Of a stretch of DNA of 64,000 bases, positions 38,842-46,789 are shown piece after piece (the stretch's first letter is position 1; the number at the start of each line of letters is the position of its first letter). The translations under genes were made by a program, and so were the position numbers. Below the pieces are notes generated by a model, which saw nothing but the letters and a program-made list of their open reading frames with translations, searched no databases and was not told the DNA's origin. Source of the stretch: CAZMXP01 sp964570285 (lineage in GTDB: Bacteria; Planctomycetota; PLA2). The DNA lies in the NCBI GenBank assembly GCA_964570285.1, contig CAZMXP010000003.1, positions 1 through 64,000 of the forward strand. The letters are read 5' to 3'.

Positions 38842-39753
38842 ATGACCCGAACCCCGATCCGCTGGCTGATGCTCCTGAGCCTGATTGTGCTGCCCGCCGC
38901 GACGACGCGCGCGGAGGAGCCCGAGGCGAAGGGCGAGATGGACGAGATCTCGAAGAGCGCGCTCGAGACGTACATGAAGGTGAGCTACTCCGCCGGCGTG
39001 GCCGGCGTGAAGAAGGCCTCGGCCGCCTGCGCCGGCTCCATGGAGGGCATGATGGGCAAGGTCGAGGCGAAGGGCAGCTACGCCTGGGACGGCAAGAAGG
39101 GCAAGCTGAACTGGAACAACCCGATGCTGGCGCAGACCTTCCAGCAGCAGGGCTTCGATGCGAGCACGATCGACGGCATCTTCGAGTCGGACTCCTGGGG
39201 CGACCACGTCAAGGGCCTCAAGCTCGTCGGCACCAAGACTCCGACCGGGGTCGACATCGCCGTCACCGGCAAGAGCGAGATGGGCCTGAAGAGCATGCAG
39301 TTCAACGGCGACGGAGTCCTGACGAAGATCGCCGCGACGCAGGATGCCCCCGGCATGGGGACGATCAACTTCGAGGTGACCTTCACCTACGAGAAGAAGG
39401 GCGACAAGCACCGCCCGACCGGATGGGTCACCCACGTCGACCTCGGGCCGCAGGGCAAGGTCGTGGACACCGCGACGATCACGTGGACGACCGTGGGCGC
39501 CTACGACGTCTTCGCGAAGGTCGTCTCCAGCGCGACGATGGGCGGCCAGTCGGTCGGCACCAAGACGATGGCGCTGAGCGACTGGAAGTTCAATGACGAC
39601 GTGACGATCGAAGCCGCCGCCGACGGCTGCGGCAAGACCCGCAAGGCGGACGACGACGGCTGCGACGATGGCTGCGGCGACGACGACGAGGACGGCTGCG
39701 GCGACGACGACGAGGACGAAGGCTGCGACGACGACGACGGCTGCGACGACTGA
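38842..39753 (+). CDS. secreted protein with Cys/Asp-rich C-terminal tail
   Basis: 303 residues. Signal peptide ends near 'PAATTRAEE'. The body (25-265) has a DUF1571/lipoprotein-carrier-like beta pattern ('GKVEAKGSYAWDGKKGKLNWNNPML', 'GLKLVGTKTPTGVDIAVTGKSEMGLKSMQFNGDGVLTKI', 'INFEVTFTYEKKGDKHRPTGWVTHVDLG'). The last ~37 residues are a tail of repeated CDD/CGDDD/DED units with seven cysteines and no other hydrophobic residues. It looks like an acidic metal-binding (Ca or Zn) or disulfide-linked tail. The start has a GAGG upstream and a TAGCAT promoter-like box about 45 nt before. No family certain. Confidence 0.7.
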   Translation: MTRTPIRWLMLLSLIVLPAATTRAEEPEAKGEMDEISKSALETYMKVSYSAGVAGVKKASAACAGSMEGMMGKVEAKGSYAWDGKKGKLNWNNPMLAQTFQQQGFDASTIDGIFESDSWGDHVKGLKLVGTKTPTGVDIAVTGKSEMGLKSMQFNGDGVLTKIAATQDAPGMGTINFEVTFTYEKKGDKHRPTGWVTHVDLGPQGKVVDTATITWTTVGAYDVFAKVVSSATMGGQSVGTKTMALSDWKFNDDVTIEAAADGCGKTRKADDDGCDDGCGDDDEDGCGDDDEDEGCDDDDGCDD

Positions 39754-39787
39754 GCCCGACGAGCCTCCCCGGCTCCTCCGGGGAGGC

Positions 39788-41950
39788 TCAGACCCCGAAC
39801 AGCGCCTCGATCGCCGCGCGGTGCTCGGCCCCCAGCGTGAGGACCAGCAGCGCGCGCAGCAGGTCGAGGTCGCTGGCGAGCCGGCGGAAGGTGCCCCGGC
39901 CCCAGGCGGCGATCGCGCGGAACGCGGTCTCGTTTCCCGTCCCGCCCGCCCCGAGACCGAAGCCGCCCGCGTCCACGGCGTGCACGGTGCCGTCGAACTC
40001 CCCGAGGATCGCCTCGATAAGCGCCATGTCGCGCTCGTGCGGCGGGGCGTCGCCGAAGAGCAGGACCACCCGGTGGGCCTTCTTCCGCCAGGGAGTCCCG
40101 TGGATGGCCTCCCTGAGCCCCGCGAGGACGGCCTCGGGGGAGTCCCCCCCGCCGTCGGCGCCCACCCCCGCGAGGAAGTCCTCCAGCAGGCGCGTCTCGT
40201 GGGTGTGGGGCGATCCGAGGGTGACGAAGAGGTCCCCCTCGTCGCGGAAGGCCACGAGACGCACGCGCAGGTCCGGCACGACCGTCCGCAGCCGCTCCAC
40301 GACCGCGACGATGCGCCGCTTGGTCGCCTGGATCACCGGCGCCATGCTCGAAGTCGCGTCGAGCACGAGCACCAGGTCGAGGCCTCGACGCCGCAGGTCC
40401 TCCACGTGGTAGCGGAACGCGTCCTGGTAGCCCTCCCGCGCGTTGCGGCCCTTCCACCACTCCGCCCATAGCGCGGCACCCGTCGCCGGAGCCTTGGGAT
40501 CGAACGGGTGCCGCACGGGCGTGCGCGCGTGCAGGAACTCCTGCGCCCGCTCCCGGACGCCCAGATCCTCGTGCAGGAGGTCCGCGACCGCCGAACCGAC
40601 ACTCGCGTCGTCCTCGAGGAATCCCAGCACCGCGGTCGCCGTCGCGCGCACCCGCGCGCTGGCGTCGCGGATCGCCGCACCGTAGAGCCGCGCCTCGCGC
40701 TCGGCGCATTCCACGCGCAGGAGCCCTCCCACCGCCGCGAGGCGCGCCTCCTCCCGCGCGTGGTCGAGCAGCGCGAGCAGCAGGCCGCCCGCCCCCGCCC
40801 CCCCCACCCTTCCGATCGCGCGGGCCGCGGCCGCCACGACGCCCGGGTCCTTGTCCCCGAGAGAGCCGGCGAGCGCATCCACGTCTCCGACGCGCGCGCA
40901 CGCCGCGGCACGCACCGGCGGGCTCGCGTCGCGGAGCGCCACGCGGGCCGCCTGCCCCGACAGCGCCGAGGCGACGGCGATCCGGACCGCCTCGTCGCGC
41001 TCGTCGAGCAGGGGGAGCAGCAGCGGCGAGAGCTCGGGCCACTCCTCCCGCGCGAACGCATGCAACACGCCCTGCACCGCGGGCTCCCAGTAGGCGGACG
41101 GGAGCGTCGAACCCTTCATCAGCCGGATCACGCGGTCGAGGATGAGCCGCGCCGACTCGGCGTCGCGGGCGCCCGCGACGGCCTCCGCGAGCAGCAGCGC
41201 ATCGCTCCCCTTCGACGCGGCGGGCGCGGCGGCCGCGAGGCGGCGGAGGTGTTCCGCGAGGTCCTTGCCGCCGAACGCGACGCCGCGCCCCGCCAGCTCG
41301 CCCACCGCGCGCGCGATCGCGACGTCGGGATTCGGGTCGGGCCGGAAGTAGAGCAGCGGCGCCCGCTTCCCCCCCGCCTCCTTCAGCGCCTTCTCGAAAC
41401 GCCCGAACAGGTAGCGCGCGTCGGAGGCGTCGCCTCCGCGGCCGAGCAGCAGGATCGCGGGCAGGGCGACCTCGATCTCGCGCGCCCCGGCGAGCGTGCG
41501 CAGGCGCGCGAACTGTCCGCCCGCCGCGAGCGCGGTCGCCGCGACCATCGGTGCCGGGTCGTTCTGCAGAGCGCGCAGCGCGGCGCTCTCGCCCCTCCCG
41601 CGCAGCGCCCACGCGGCCGCGGCCCGCACCGCGTCGTCCCCGTCCGTGAGCAGCGGCCGCACGAGAGCTTCCGGCGCGAGCAGGTCGAGACCGAGGAGCG
41701 CCGCCTCGCGCACCTGGGCCACGGGGTCCTGGAGCAGTTCCGGGGGGGTCCGGGGGCCGAGGCCGCGGGCCGCGAGCCGCCGCGCGTCCCACGCCGTCGA
41801 CCGCGCCGCCTGCTGCAGGAGCCCCCAGTCCCGCTCACGCACCGCGCGCTCCATGCCCTCGCTCCGGAAGAAGGGGCTCGGTCCGAGCAGCATGCGCTCG
41901 GTCTCCGGGGAGCCGAGTGTGGAGAGGACGAGGATCAGCAGCGCGGGCAC
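39788..41950 (-). CDS. exported HEAT-repeat and von Willebrand A domain protein
   Basis: 720 residues from a GTG. A hydrophobic N-terminus 'PALLILVLSTLG' precedes about 400 residues of HEAT repeats ('DDAVRAAAAWALRGRGESAALRALQNDPAPMVAATALAAGGQ', 'DEAVRIAVASALSGQAARVALRDASPPVRAAACARVG'). The C-terminal vWA domain (from about 510) has an intact MIDAS start 'LVLVLDATSSM', 'HRVVLLFGDAPPHERDM' and 'FRAIAAWGRGTFRRLASDLDLLRALLVLTLG'. It probably binds protein partners in a metal-dependent way outside the cytoplasm. GAGAAT is 6 nt before the GTG (weak -10). Compare the degenerate version at 24900. Confidence 0.85.
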   Translation of the reverse strand: MPALLILVLSTLGSPETERMLLGPSPFFRSEGMERAVRERDWGLLQQAARSTAWDARRLAARGLGPRTPPELLQDPVAQVREAALLGLDLLAPEALVRPLLTDGDDAVRAAAAWALRGRGESAALRALQNDPAPMVAATALAAGGQFARLRTLAGAREIEVALPAILLLGRGGDASDARYLFGRFEKALKEAGGKRAPLLYFRPDPNPDVAIARAVGELAGRGVAFGGKDLAEHLRRLAAAAPAASKGSDALLLAEAVAGARDAESARLILDRVIRLMKGSTLPSAYWEPAVQGVLHAFAREEWPELSPLLLPLLDERDEAVRIAVASALSGQAARVALRDASPPVRAAACARVGDVDALAGSLGDKDPGVVAAAARAIGRVGGAGAGGLLLALLDHAREEARLAAVGGLLRVECAEREARLYGAAIRDASARVRATATAVLGFLEDDASVGSAVADLLHEDLGVRERAQEFLHARTPVRHPFDPKAPATGAALWAEWWKGRNAREGYQDAFRYHVEDLRRRGLDLVLVLDATSSMAPVIQATKRRIVAVVERLRTVVPDLRVRLVAFRDEGDLFVTLGSPHTHETRLLEDFLAGVGADGGGDSPEAVLAGLREAIHGTPWRKKAHRVVLLFGDAPPHERDMALIEAILGEFDGTVHAVDAGGFGLGAGGTGNETAFRAIAAWGRGTFRRLASDLDLLRALLVLTLGAEHRAAIEALFGV

Positions 41951-42027
41951 GAGGGGATTCTCACACGAAGCTGAACGGCGCCCGCGGATCGGATAGCCTG
42001 ATGGGGAGCCACAGAGGAGTCTGCCTG

Positions 42028-43440
42028 ATGGATCGCCTCGCCTTCATTGCGATCGCCTCCCTGCTCTGCGCGTGTGGGGGCGCGTCCCCTTCCGTCGCTC
42101 CCGCGGCGGCGCAGGCCCCCGCACCCCCCCAGGAAGCGCCCCCGGTCGTCGCGGAGCCGCTGTTGCCCGCGATCGAGGGCGAGGTGATCGGGATGCCGGG
42201 CGAGCCGGTCCCCGGGCTCAACGCGAACTACGTCTGGACCGGGCTCGGGTGGCTCGGTCCGGACGACGACGTCGTCTTCGAGGCGCTCGTCCGGTTCCGG
42301 CCGTCGCTCGCGCTGGGCTGCGGGATCTTCCGTCGCGCCGCGGACGGCACGGTCCACGCGGTGCTGATGCAGGGGCAGGCCCTGCCCGGCACCGGCGGCG
42401 GGACCGTGAGGCACCCGGGGCTGCCGATCGAGTCGGACCGGGACCTGCTGCTGCTGCCCGCGCTCGTCGAGGGCGGGACGATCACCCAGGGCCTCTTTGC
42501 GGTGTCGAAGCGGGGCGGCGCGCCCGCGCTCGTGCACGGCGAGACGGCGGGGGTCGTCACCCGCGCGGAGTTCGGCGACGGCGGGACGGTGATCCTCGAG
42601 ATCAGCCGCGGCGACCTCGTCACGATCCTCGCCGTCGAGCCCTCCGGCGCCGAGCGCGTGCTCTGTACCGGGTGCGAGCGCGGCTTCTCGACCGACGGGC
42701 GCACGGTCCTCGTGCGCACGCCGCACGGAGCCGAGGCAGTCGACATCGACGGGACGGCGCGCACGCTGCTGCGCGTCGGCGATCCCGCCCCGGGCGGGGC
42801 CGGCGTCGTGCGCGCCGTGCTCGACGCGCGCATCACCCCCGCGGGCGACGCGATCGTGCATGCCACGACGGATGACGCGACCCGGCCGGCGCTGCTCTGG
42901 CGAGCCGGCACGGCCGGCGAAGTGGTCGCGACGAGCGGCGCGCACGCGCCCGGCACCCTCGGCCGGTTCGGCGCGCTCTTCCCCGCGGCGGGCGACGGCG
43001 AGGATGTGCTCTTTGGCGCGGTCGTGGACGGCGATCCCGACCGGGGCGCGGGCATCTTCGCCGCGCGCGCGGGCGAACCGCCGGCGCTGCTCGCCGGCGA
43101 CGGGCTCGTCGCGTCGGGGCTCCCCCACCCGCTCGCGCCCCTCGTGCGCGACGCGGTCTCGGGCGCGGGAGGCGCGGCCGCGTTCGCCGCGGCGGTCTTC
43201 AGGGACGGCGAGCGGATCGCCACCGGGGTCTTCCTCTCGGACGGCCGCGGCGGCGCCCGGCGGCTGCTGACGACCGACGCGCGCGTGCCGACCCTCGAGC
43301 CGTCGAGGGTGATCGGCTTCGAATACGAGTTGCGCGACGCGGTGCGCGTCGCGGCGGACGGGCGGGTGCTCGTCCACGCGAGGCTGCGCCTCGACCGTCT
43401 GCCGGACGCCTCGCTCGGGGCGCTGATCCTGCTCAGGTGA
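42028..43440 (+). CDS. lipoprotein with repeated propeller-like domain
   Basis: 470 residues. Lipobox 'IASLLCAC' followed by an Ala/Pro spacer. The rest repeats units such as 'GIFRRAADGTVHAVLMQGQALPGTGGG', 'GLFAVSKRGGAPALVHGETAG', 'ARTLLRVGDPAPGGAGVVRAV' and 'GIFAARAGEPPALLAGDGLVASG', which look like blades of a beta-propeller. I recall similar sequences in planctomycete lipoproteins but cannot name the family. GAGGAG precedes the ATG; TAGCCT near 41994 is a possible -10 with a 20-nt leader. phhB follows after 1 nt. Confidence 0.72.
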   Translation: MDRLAFIAIASLLCACGGASPSVAPAAAQAPAPPQEAPPVVAEPLLPAIEGEVIGMPGEPVPGLNANYVWTGLGWLGPDDDVVFEALVRFRPSLALGCGIFRRAADGTVHAVLMQGQALPGTGGGTVRHPGLPIESDRDLLLLPALVEGGTITQGLFAVSKRGGAPALVHGETAGVVTRAEFGDGGTVILEISRGDLVTILAVEPSGAERVLCTGCERGFSTDGRTVLVRTPHGAEAVDIDGTARTLLRVGDPAPGGAGVVRAVLDARITPAGDAIVHATTDDATRPALLWRAGTAGEVVATSGAHAPGTLGRFGALFPAAGDGEDVLFGAVVDGDPDRGAGIFAARAGEPPALLAGDGLVASGLPHPLAPLVRDAVSGAGGAAAFAAAVFRDGERIATGVFLSDGRGGARRLLTTDARVPTLEPSRVIGFEYELRDAVRVAADGRVLVHARLRLDRLPDASLGALILLR

Positions 43441-43441
43441 C

Positions 43442-43723
43442 ATGGCACTGCTCGGCGATGAAGAGGTCGCGGCGGCCCTCGCGCGGCTCCCCGGCTGGCA
43501 GCAGGCGGGGCGGGCGATGCGGCGCATCTACGAGTTCGGATCGTTCCGCGACGCGTTGCGATTCGTCCACCGCGTCGCCGACCTCGCCGACGAGCTCGAC
43601 CACCACCCCGAGATCCTGATCGCCTTCAGGACGGTCACGCTGACGCTCTGGAGCCACGATCGAGGCGGCATCACGCGCCGCGACCTCCGCATGGCGACCC
43701 GCATCGACGGTCCGGCCGCCTGA
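43442..43723 (+). CDS. phhB: 4a-hydroxytetrahydrobiopterin dehydratase (pterin carbinolamine dehydratase)
   Basis: 93 residues, typical size. Motifs: 'LARLPGWQQAGRAMRRIYEFGSFRDALRFVHRVADLADELDHHPEI' with the catalytic His pair in DHHPEI, and 'TLWSHDRGGITRRDLRMA'. It recycles the pterin cofactor of aromatic amino-acid hydroxylases; no hydroxylase is in the window, and in such genomes the enzyme may instead serve molybdopterin or another pterin pathway. It starts 1 nt after the lipoprotein stop. Confidence 0.92.
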   Translation: MALLGDEEVAAALARLPGWQQAGRAMRRIYEFGSFRDALRFVHRVADLADELDHHPEILIAFRTVTLTLWSHDRGGITRRDLRMATRIDGPAA

Positions 43724-43771
43724 CGCCCCCCCCGCCCCCCGATTTTCCTACGCACGACGCTGCGTGAGGGG

Positions 43772-43797
43772 TATAATAAGTGTCGATGTTACACTTA
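43772..43797 (+). promoter_or_regulatory. nadA promoter and putative NrtR operator
   Basis: TATAAT (43772-43777) is a perfect -10; a weak -35 (TACGCA) lies 17 bp upstream. It overlaps an inverted repeat TAAGTGT-N7-ACACTTA (43777-43797) that would block polymerase. The same GTGT-N7-ACAC core, with central ATG in the spacer, occurs before nadE (55122-55142), which is encoded with an NrtR-type repressor. Confidence 0.65.
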
Positions 43798-43814
43798 CTA
43801 TGGGAGGAAGGCCG

Positions 43815-44888
43815 ATGACGATGACGGCGACCCAGGCGACCACGCCGCACGACCTCGACGAGGCGGAGGTCGTCGAGCGGCTGTGGGAGATCCGGCGCGG
43901 CTACGGGCGGCGCATGGTCGTGCTCGGCCACCACTACCAGCGGCGCGAGATCTGCGCGCTCGCGGACTTCAAGGGGGACAGCCTCGAGCTCTGCCGCGCC
44001 GCGGCGGCGGAGCGCGAGGCGGAGTTCATCGTCTTCTGCGGCGTGCGCTTCATGGTCGAGTCGGCGCGCGTGCTCGCGCGGCCGGAGCAACTCGTCTACC
44101 ACAGCAACGAGCGCGCCGGCTGCCCGATGGCGGACATGGCCAACAGCCACCTCGTCGAGGGGGCGTGGGCCGACCTCGAGGAGCGCGGCCTTGCCGCCTC
44201 GACGATCCCGGTCACCTACATGAACAGCGACGTCGAACTGAAGGCGTTCACCGGCCGGCACGGCGGCATCGTCTGCACGAGCAGCAACGCGGCGAAGGTC
44301 TACGACTGGGCCTTCGAGCGCGGCGAGCGGATCATCTTCTATCCCGACGAGCATCTGGGCAGGAACATCGCGAACAAGAAGGGGATCCCGCGCGACCAGC
44401 AGGCGATCTACGACCCGCGGCTCCCGCTCGGCGGCCTCACCGAGGCGGAGTTCCGGCGCGCGAAGGTGCTCCTCTGGAAGGGCTACTGCCACGTGCATAC
44501 GCACTTCACCGTCGAGCACATCGCCGAGGCGCGCCGACGCTGGCCGGGGGTCTACGTCATGGTGCATCCCGAATGCACCGAGCAGGTCGTGGCCGCGGCC
44601 GACTACAGCGGCTCGACGTCGCAGATGTGCCGGAAGGTCGAGGAGGCGCCGCCGGGCAGCGTCTTCGCGATCGCGACCGAGATCAACATGATCCACCGCC
44701 TCGCCTACGACCACCCCGACCGCGAGGTGCACACGCTGAGCCGGTCGCTCTGCCCGAACATGTACCGGATCAACCTCTACAACCTCTACGACCTGATCCG
44801 CGACCTCGACAGCGCGGTGCCGGTGACGCTCGATCCCGCGATCCAGGCGCAGGCTCGGCTCGCCCTCGACCGGATGCTGGCCCTCTAG
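43815..44888 (+). CDS. nadA: quinolinate synthase NadA
   Basis: 357 residues. It condenses iminoaspartate and dihydroxyacetone phosphate to quinolinate, the first committed step of de novo NAD synthesis after NadB. The three [4Fe-4S] ligands are Cys103 (AGCPMAD), Cys254 (HPECTEQV) and Cys313 (SLCPNMYRI). Also 'VVLGHHYQRREICALADFKGDSL' and 'NSDVELKAFTGRHGGIVCTSSNA'. GGGAGGAAGG before the ATG is a strong Shine-Dalgarno. The operator-like repeat just upstream implies NAD-responsive repression. Confidence 0.96.
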   Translation: MTMTATQATTPHDLDEAEVVERLWEIRRGYGRRMVVLGHHYQRREICALADFKGDSLELCRAAAAEREAEFIVFCGVRFMVESARVLARPEQLVYHSNERAGCPMADMANSHLVEGAWADLEERGLAASTIPVTYMNSDVELKAFTGRHGGIVCTSSNAAKVYDWAFERGERIIFYPDEHLGRNIANKKGIPRDQQAIYDPRLPLGGLTEAEFRRAKVLLWKGYCHVHTHFTVEHIAEARRRWPGVYVMVHPECTEQVVAAADYSGSTSQMCRKVEEAPPGSVFAIATEINMIHRLAYDHPDREVHTLSRSLCPNMYRINLYNLYDLIRDLDSAVPVTLDPAIQAQARLALDRMLAL

Positions 44889-44891
44889 CGG

Positions 44892-45755
44892 ATGGACCCG
44901 CTCGCGCAGCTGCTGGCGACGCGCGAGTGGATCCTGCTCGACGGCGGCCTCGCGACCGAACTCGAGGCGCGCGGCCACGACCTGAGCGACCGGCTCTGGT
45001 CGGCGCGCCTGCTGCTCGACGCGCCCGAGGAGATCCGGGCCGTGCACCGGAGCTACGTCGCCGCGGGGGCCGACTGCGTCGTGACGTCGAGCTACCAGGC
45101 ATCGACCCAGGAGCTGCGCCGCCGCGGCGCCGACCCGCGCGAGGTCCTGCTGCGCTCGGTCGCGCTCGCGGCGGGAGCCCCCCTCGTCGCCGCCAGCGTC
45201 GGCCCGTACGGCGCCGCGCTCGCCGACGGATCCGAGTACACGGGGCTCTACCCCGGCATGGACGAAAGCGGGCTCGCCGCGTGGCACGAGGAGCGCTTCG
45301 GCATCCTCGACGGCAGCGACGCGGATCTGCTCGCCTGCGAGACCCTGCCGTCGTTCGCGGAGGCCCGCGCGCTCTCCGGGCTGCTCTGCCGCAAGCACGC
45401 GTGGTTCAGCTTCACCTGCCGCGACGCGCGGTGCATCGCCGACGGCACGCCGATCCGCGAAGTCGCGGCGTTTCTCGACCCGCACCCCGGCGTCGCCGCG
45501 ATCGGCGTCAACTGCACGCACCCGCGACACGTCAACGGCCTCATCGACGAGCTGCGCGCGGTCACAAAGAAGCCGGTCGTCGTCTACCCGAACTCCGGCG
45601 AGAAGTGGGATGCCCACGCGCGCACGTGGCGCGGCGAGGCGAGTGGCTTCCTCGACCTCGCACCCGCGTGGCTCGCTCGCGGCGCGAGGATCCTCGGCGG
45701 CTGCTGCCGGGTCGGCCCCTCGCAGATCCGCGCGCTCGCTACCCTCCGATCCTGA
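44892..45755 (+). CDS. mmuM: homocysteine S-methyltransferase family protein
   Basis: 287 residues. It resembles MmuM (S-methylmethionine:homocysteine methyltransferase): 'LLDGGLATELEARGHDL', 'GADCVVTSSYQAS', Zn ligands in 'GVNCTHPRHV' and 'GGCCRVGPSQIRAL', 'KPVVVYPNSGEKWDA'. It starts 3 nt after nadA, so co-transcribed with it although functionally unrelated. The methyl donor is inferred from family. Its end overlaps moaA by 17 bp. Confidence 0.88.
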   Translation: MDPLAQLLATREWILLDGGLATELEARGHDLSDRLWSARLLLDAPEEIRAVHRSYVAAGADCVVTSSYQASTQELRRRGADPREVLLRSVALAAGAPLVAASVGPYGAALADGSEYTGLYPGMDESGLAAWHEERFGILDGSDADLLACETLPSFAEARALSGLLCRKHAWFSFTCRDARCIADGTPIREVAAFLDPHPGVAAIGVNCTHPRHVNGLIDELRAVTKKPVVVYPNSGEKWDAHARTWRGEASGFLDLAPAWLARGARILGGCCRVGPSQIRALATLRS

Positions 45756-46755
45756 ACATCTCGATCTTCCCCTCGCGGCGCGGCGTGCCCGCGGTGCGCA
45801 GCTCGCTGTAGCGGTCGGTCCGGCCCCCCCAGGCCCCCCCCATCAGCCCCGCGAGGTCGGCGTCCGACGCGCCGGCCCGCATCGGCCCCCGCAGGTCGAG
45901 CCCGTCGGTCGCGAAGAGGCAGGTGACGAGCCGCCCCTCCGGCGACAGCCGCGCGCGCGTGCAGCCGCGGCAGAAGGGCTGCGTCACCGACGCGATGACC
46001 CCGATCTCGCCCAGGCCGTCACGGTAGCGCCAGCGCTCGGCGACCTCGCCCGGGTAGTTCGCGTCGAGCGGCTCGAGCGGGAACTCGGCACCCACCGTCG
46101 CGACGATCTCGCGCGCGGGGACGACCTCGTCCATCCGCCAGCCGTTCAGCGTGCCGACGTCCATGAACTCGATGAAGCGCACGATGTGGCCAGTGCCGCG
46201 GAAGCGCCGCGCGAGATCGACCAGGGTGTGATCATTGACGCCGCGCCGCACGACGCAGTTGATCTTGATCGGCGCAAGCCCCGCCTCCTCCGCCGCGCGG
46301 ATCCCCTCGAGCACCGGCGCCACGTCCGCGCGCCGCCCCGACATCGCCTTGAACACCTCCGGGTCGAGGCTGTCGAGGCTCACCGTCACGCGCGGGAGCC
46401 CCGCATCGCGCAGCGCGCGCGCGAAGCCGGCGAGCAGCGAGCCGTTCGTCGTCAGGCTGATGTCGCAGGCGCCGGGCAGCGCCGCGAGCCGCGCGATCAG
46501 CCGCGGCAGGTCCGCGCGCAAGAGCGGCTCGCCGCCGGTGATCCGCAGCTTGCCGACGCCAAGCGAGATCGCCACGCGCGCGAGCCGCTCGATCTCCTCG
46601 AACGTCAGGATCTCCGCCTTCGGCAGGAACCTGTACGCCTCGCCGAAGACCTCCTGCGGCATGCAATAGGGGCAGCGGAAGTTGCACCGGTCCGTCACCG
46701 AGATGCGCAGGTCGCGCATCGGCCTGCCGAGGCGGTCGAGGGTCGGGAGCGTCAC
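45739..46755 (-). CDS. moaA: GTP 3',8-cyclase MoaA (molybdenum cofactor biosynthesis)
   Basis: 338 residues, starting GTG. Radical-SAM cluster Cys24-x3-Cys28-x2-Cys31 ('TDRCNFRCPYC'), 'KLRITGGEPLLRADL', and the C-terminal cluster 'FCRGCTRARLSPEGRLVTC'. The last residues are GG, which MoaA needs for activation. It converts GTP to the first intermediate of molybdopterin. No other moa gene is in the window. TAGATT at N6 before the GTG suggests a leaderless transcript. Confidence 0.96.
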   Translation of the reverse strand: MTLPTLDRLGRPMRDLRISVTDRCNFRCPYCMPQEVFGEAYRFLPKAEILTFEEIERLARVAISLGVGKLRITGGEPLLRADLPRLIARLAALPGACDISLTTNGSLLAGFARALRDAGLPRVTVSLDSLDPEVFKAMSGRRADVAPVLEGIRAAEEAGLAPIKINCVVRRGVNDHTLVDLARRFRGTGHIVRFIEFMDVGTLNGWRMDEVVPAREIVATVGAEFPLEPLDANYPGEVAERWRYRDGLGEIGVIASVTQPFCRGCTRARLSPEGRLVTCLFATDGLDLRGPMRAGASDADLAGLMGGAWGGRTDRYSELRTAGTPRREGKIEMFRIGG

Positions 46756-46761
46756 CGTCCC

Positions 46762-46767
46762 AATCTA
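46762..46767 (-). promoter_or_regulatory. -10 TAGATT, 6 nt before the moaA GTG
   Basis: Leaderless-type promoter; with the box at 46777-46782 it forms a compact divergent pair in a 34-bp spacer. Confidence 0.4.
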
Positions 46768-46776
46768 GCACGGGGG

Positions 46777-46782
46777 TAGAAT
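46777..46782 (+). promoter_or_regulatory. -10 TAGAAT, 7 nt before the ATG at 46790
   Basis: Favours the start at 46790 over the ATG at 46781 that overlaps the hexamer. Confidence 0.45.
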
Positions 46783-46789
46783 GGGACGC

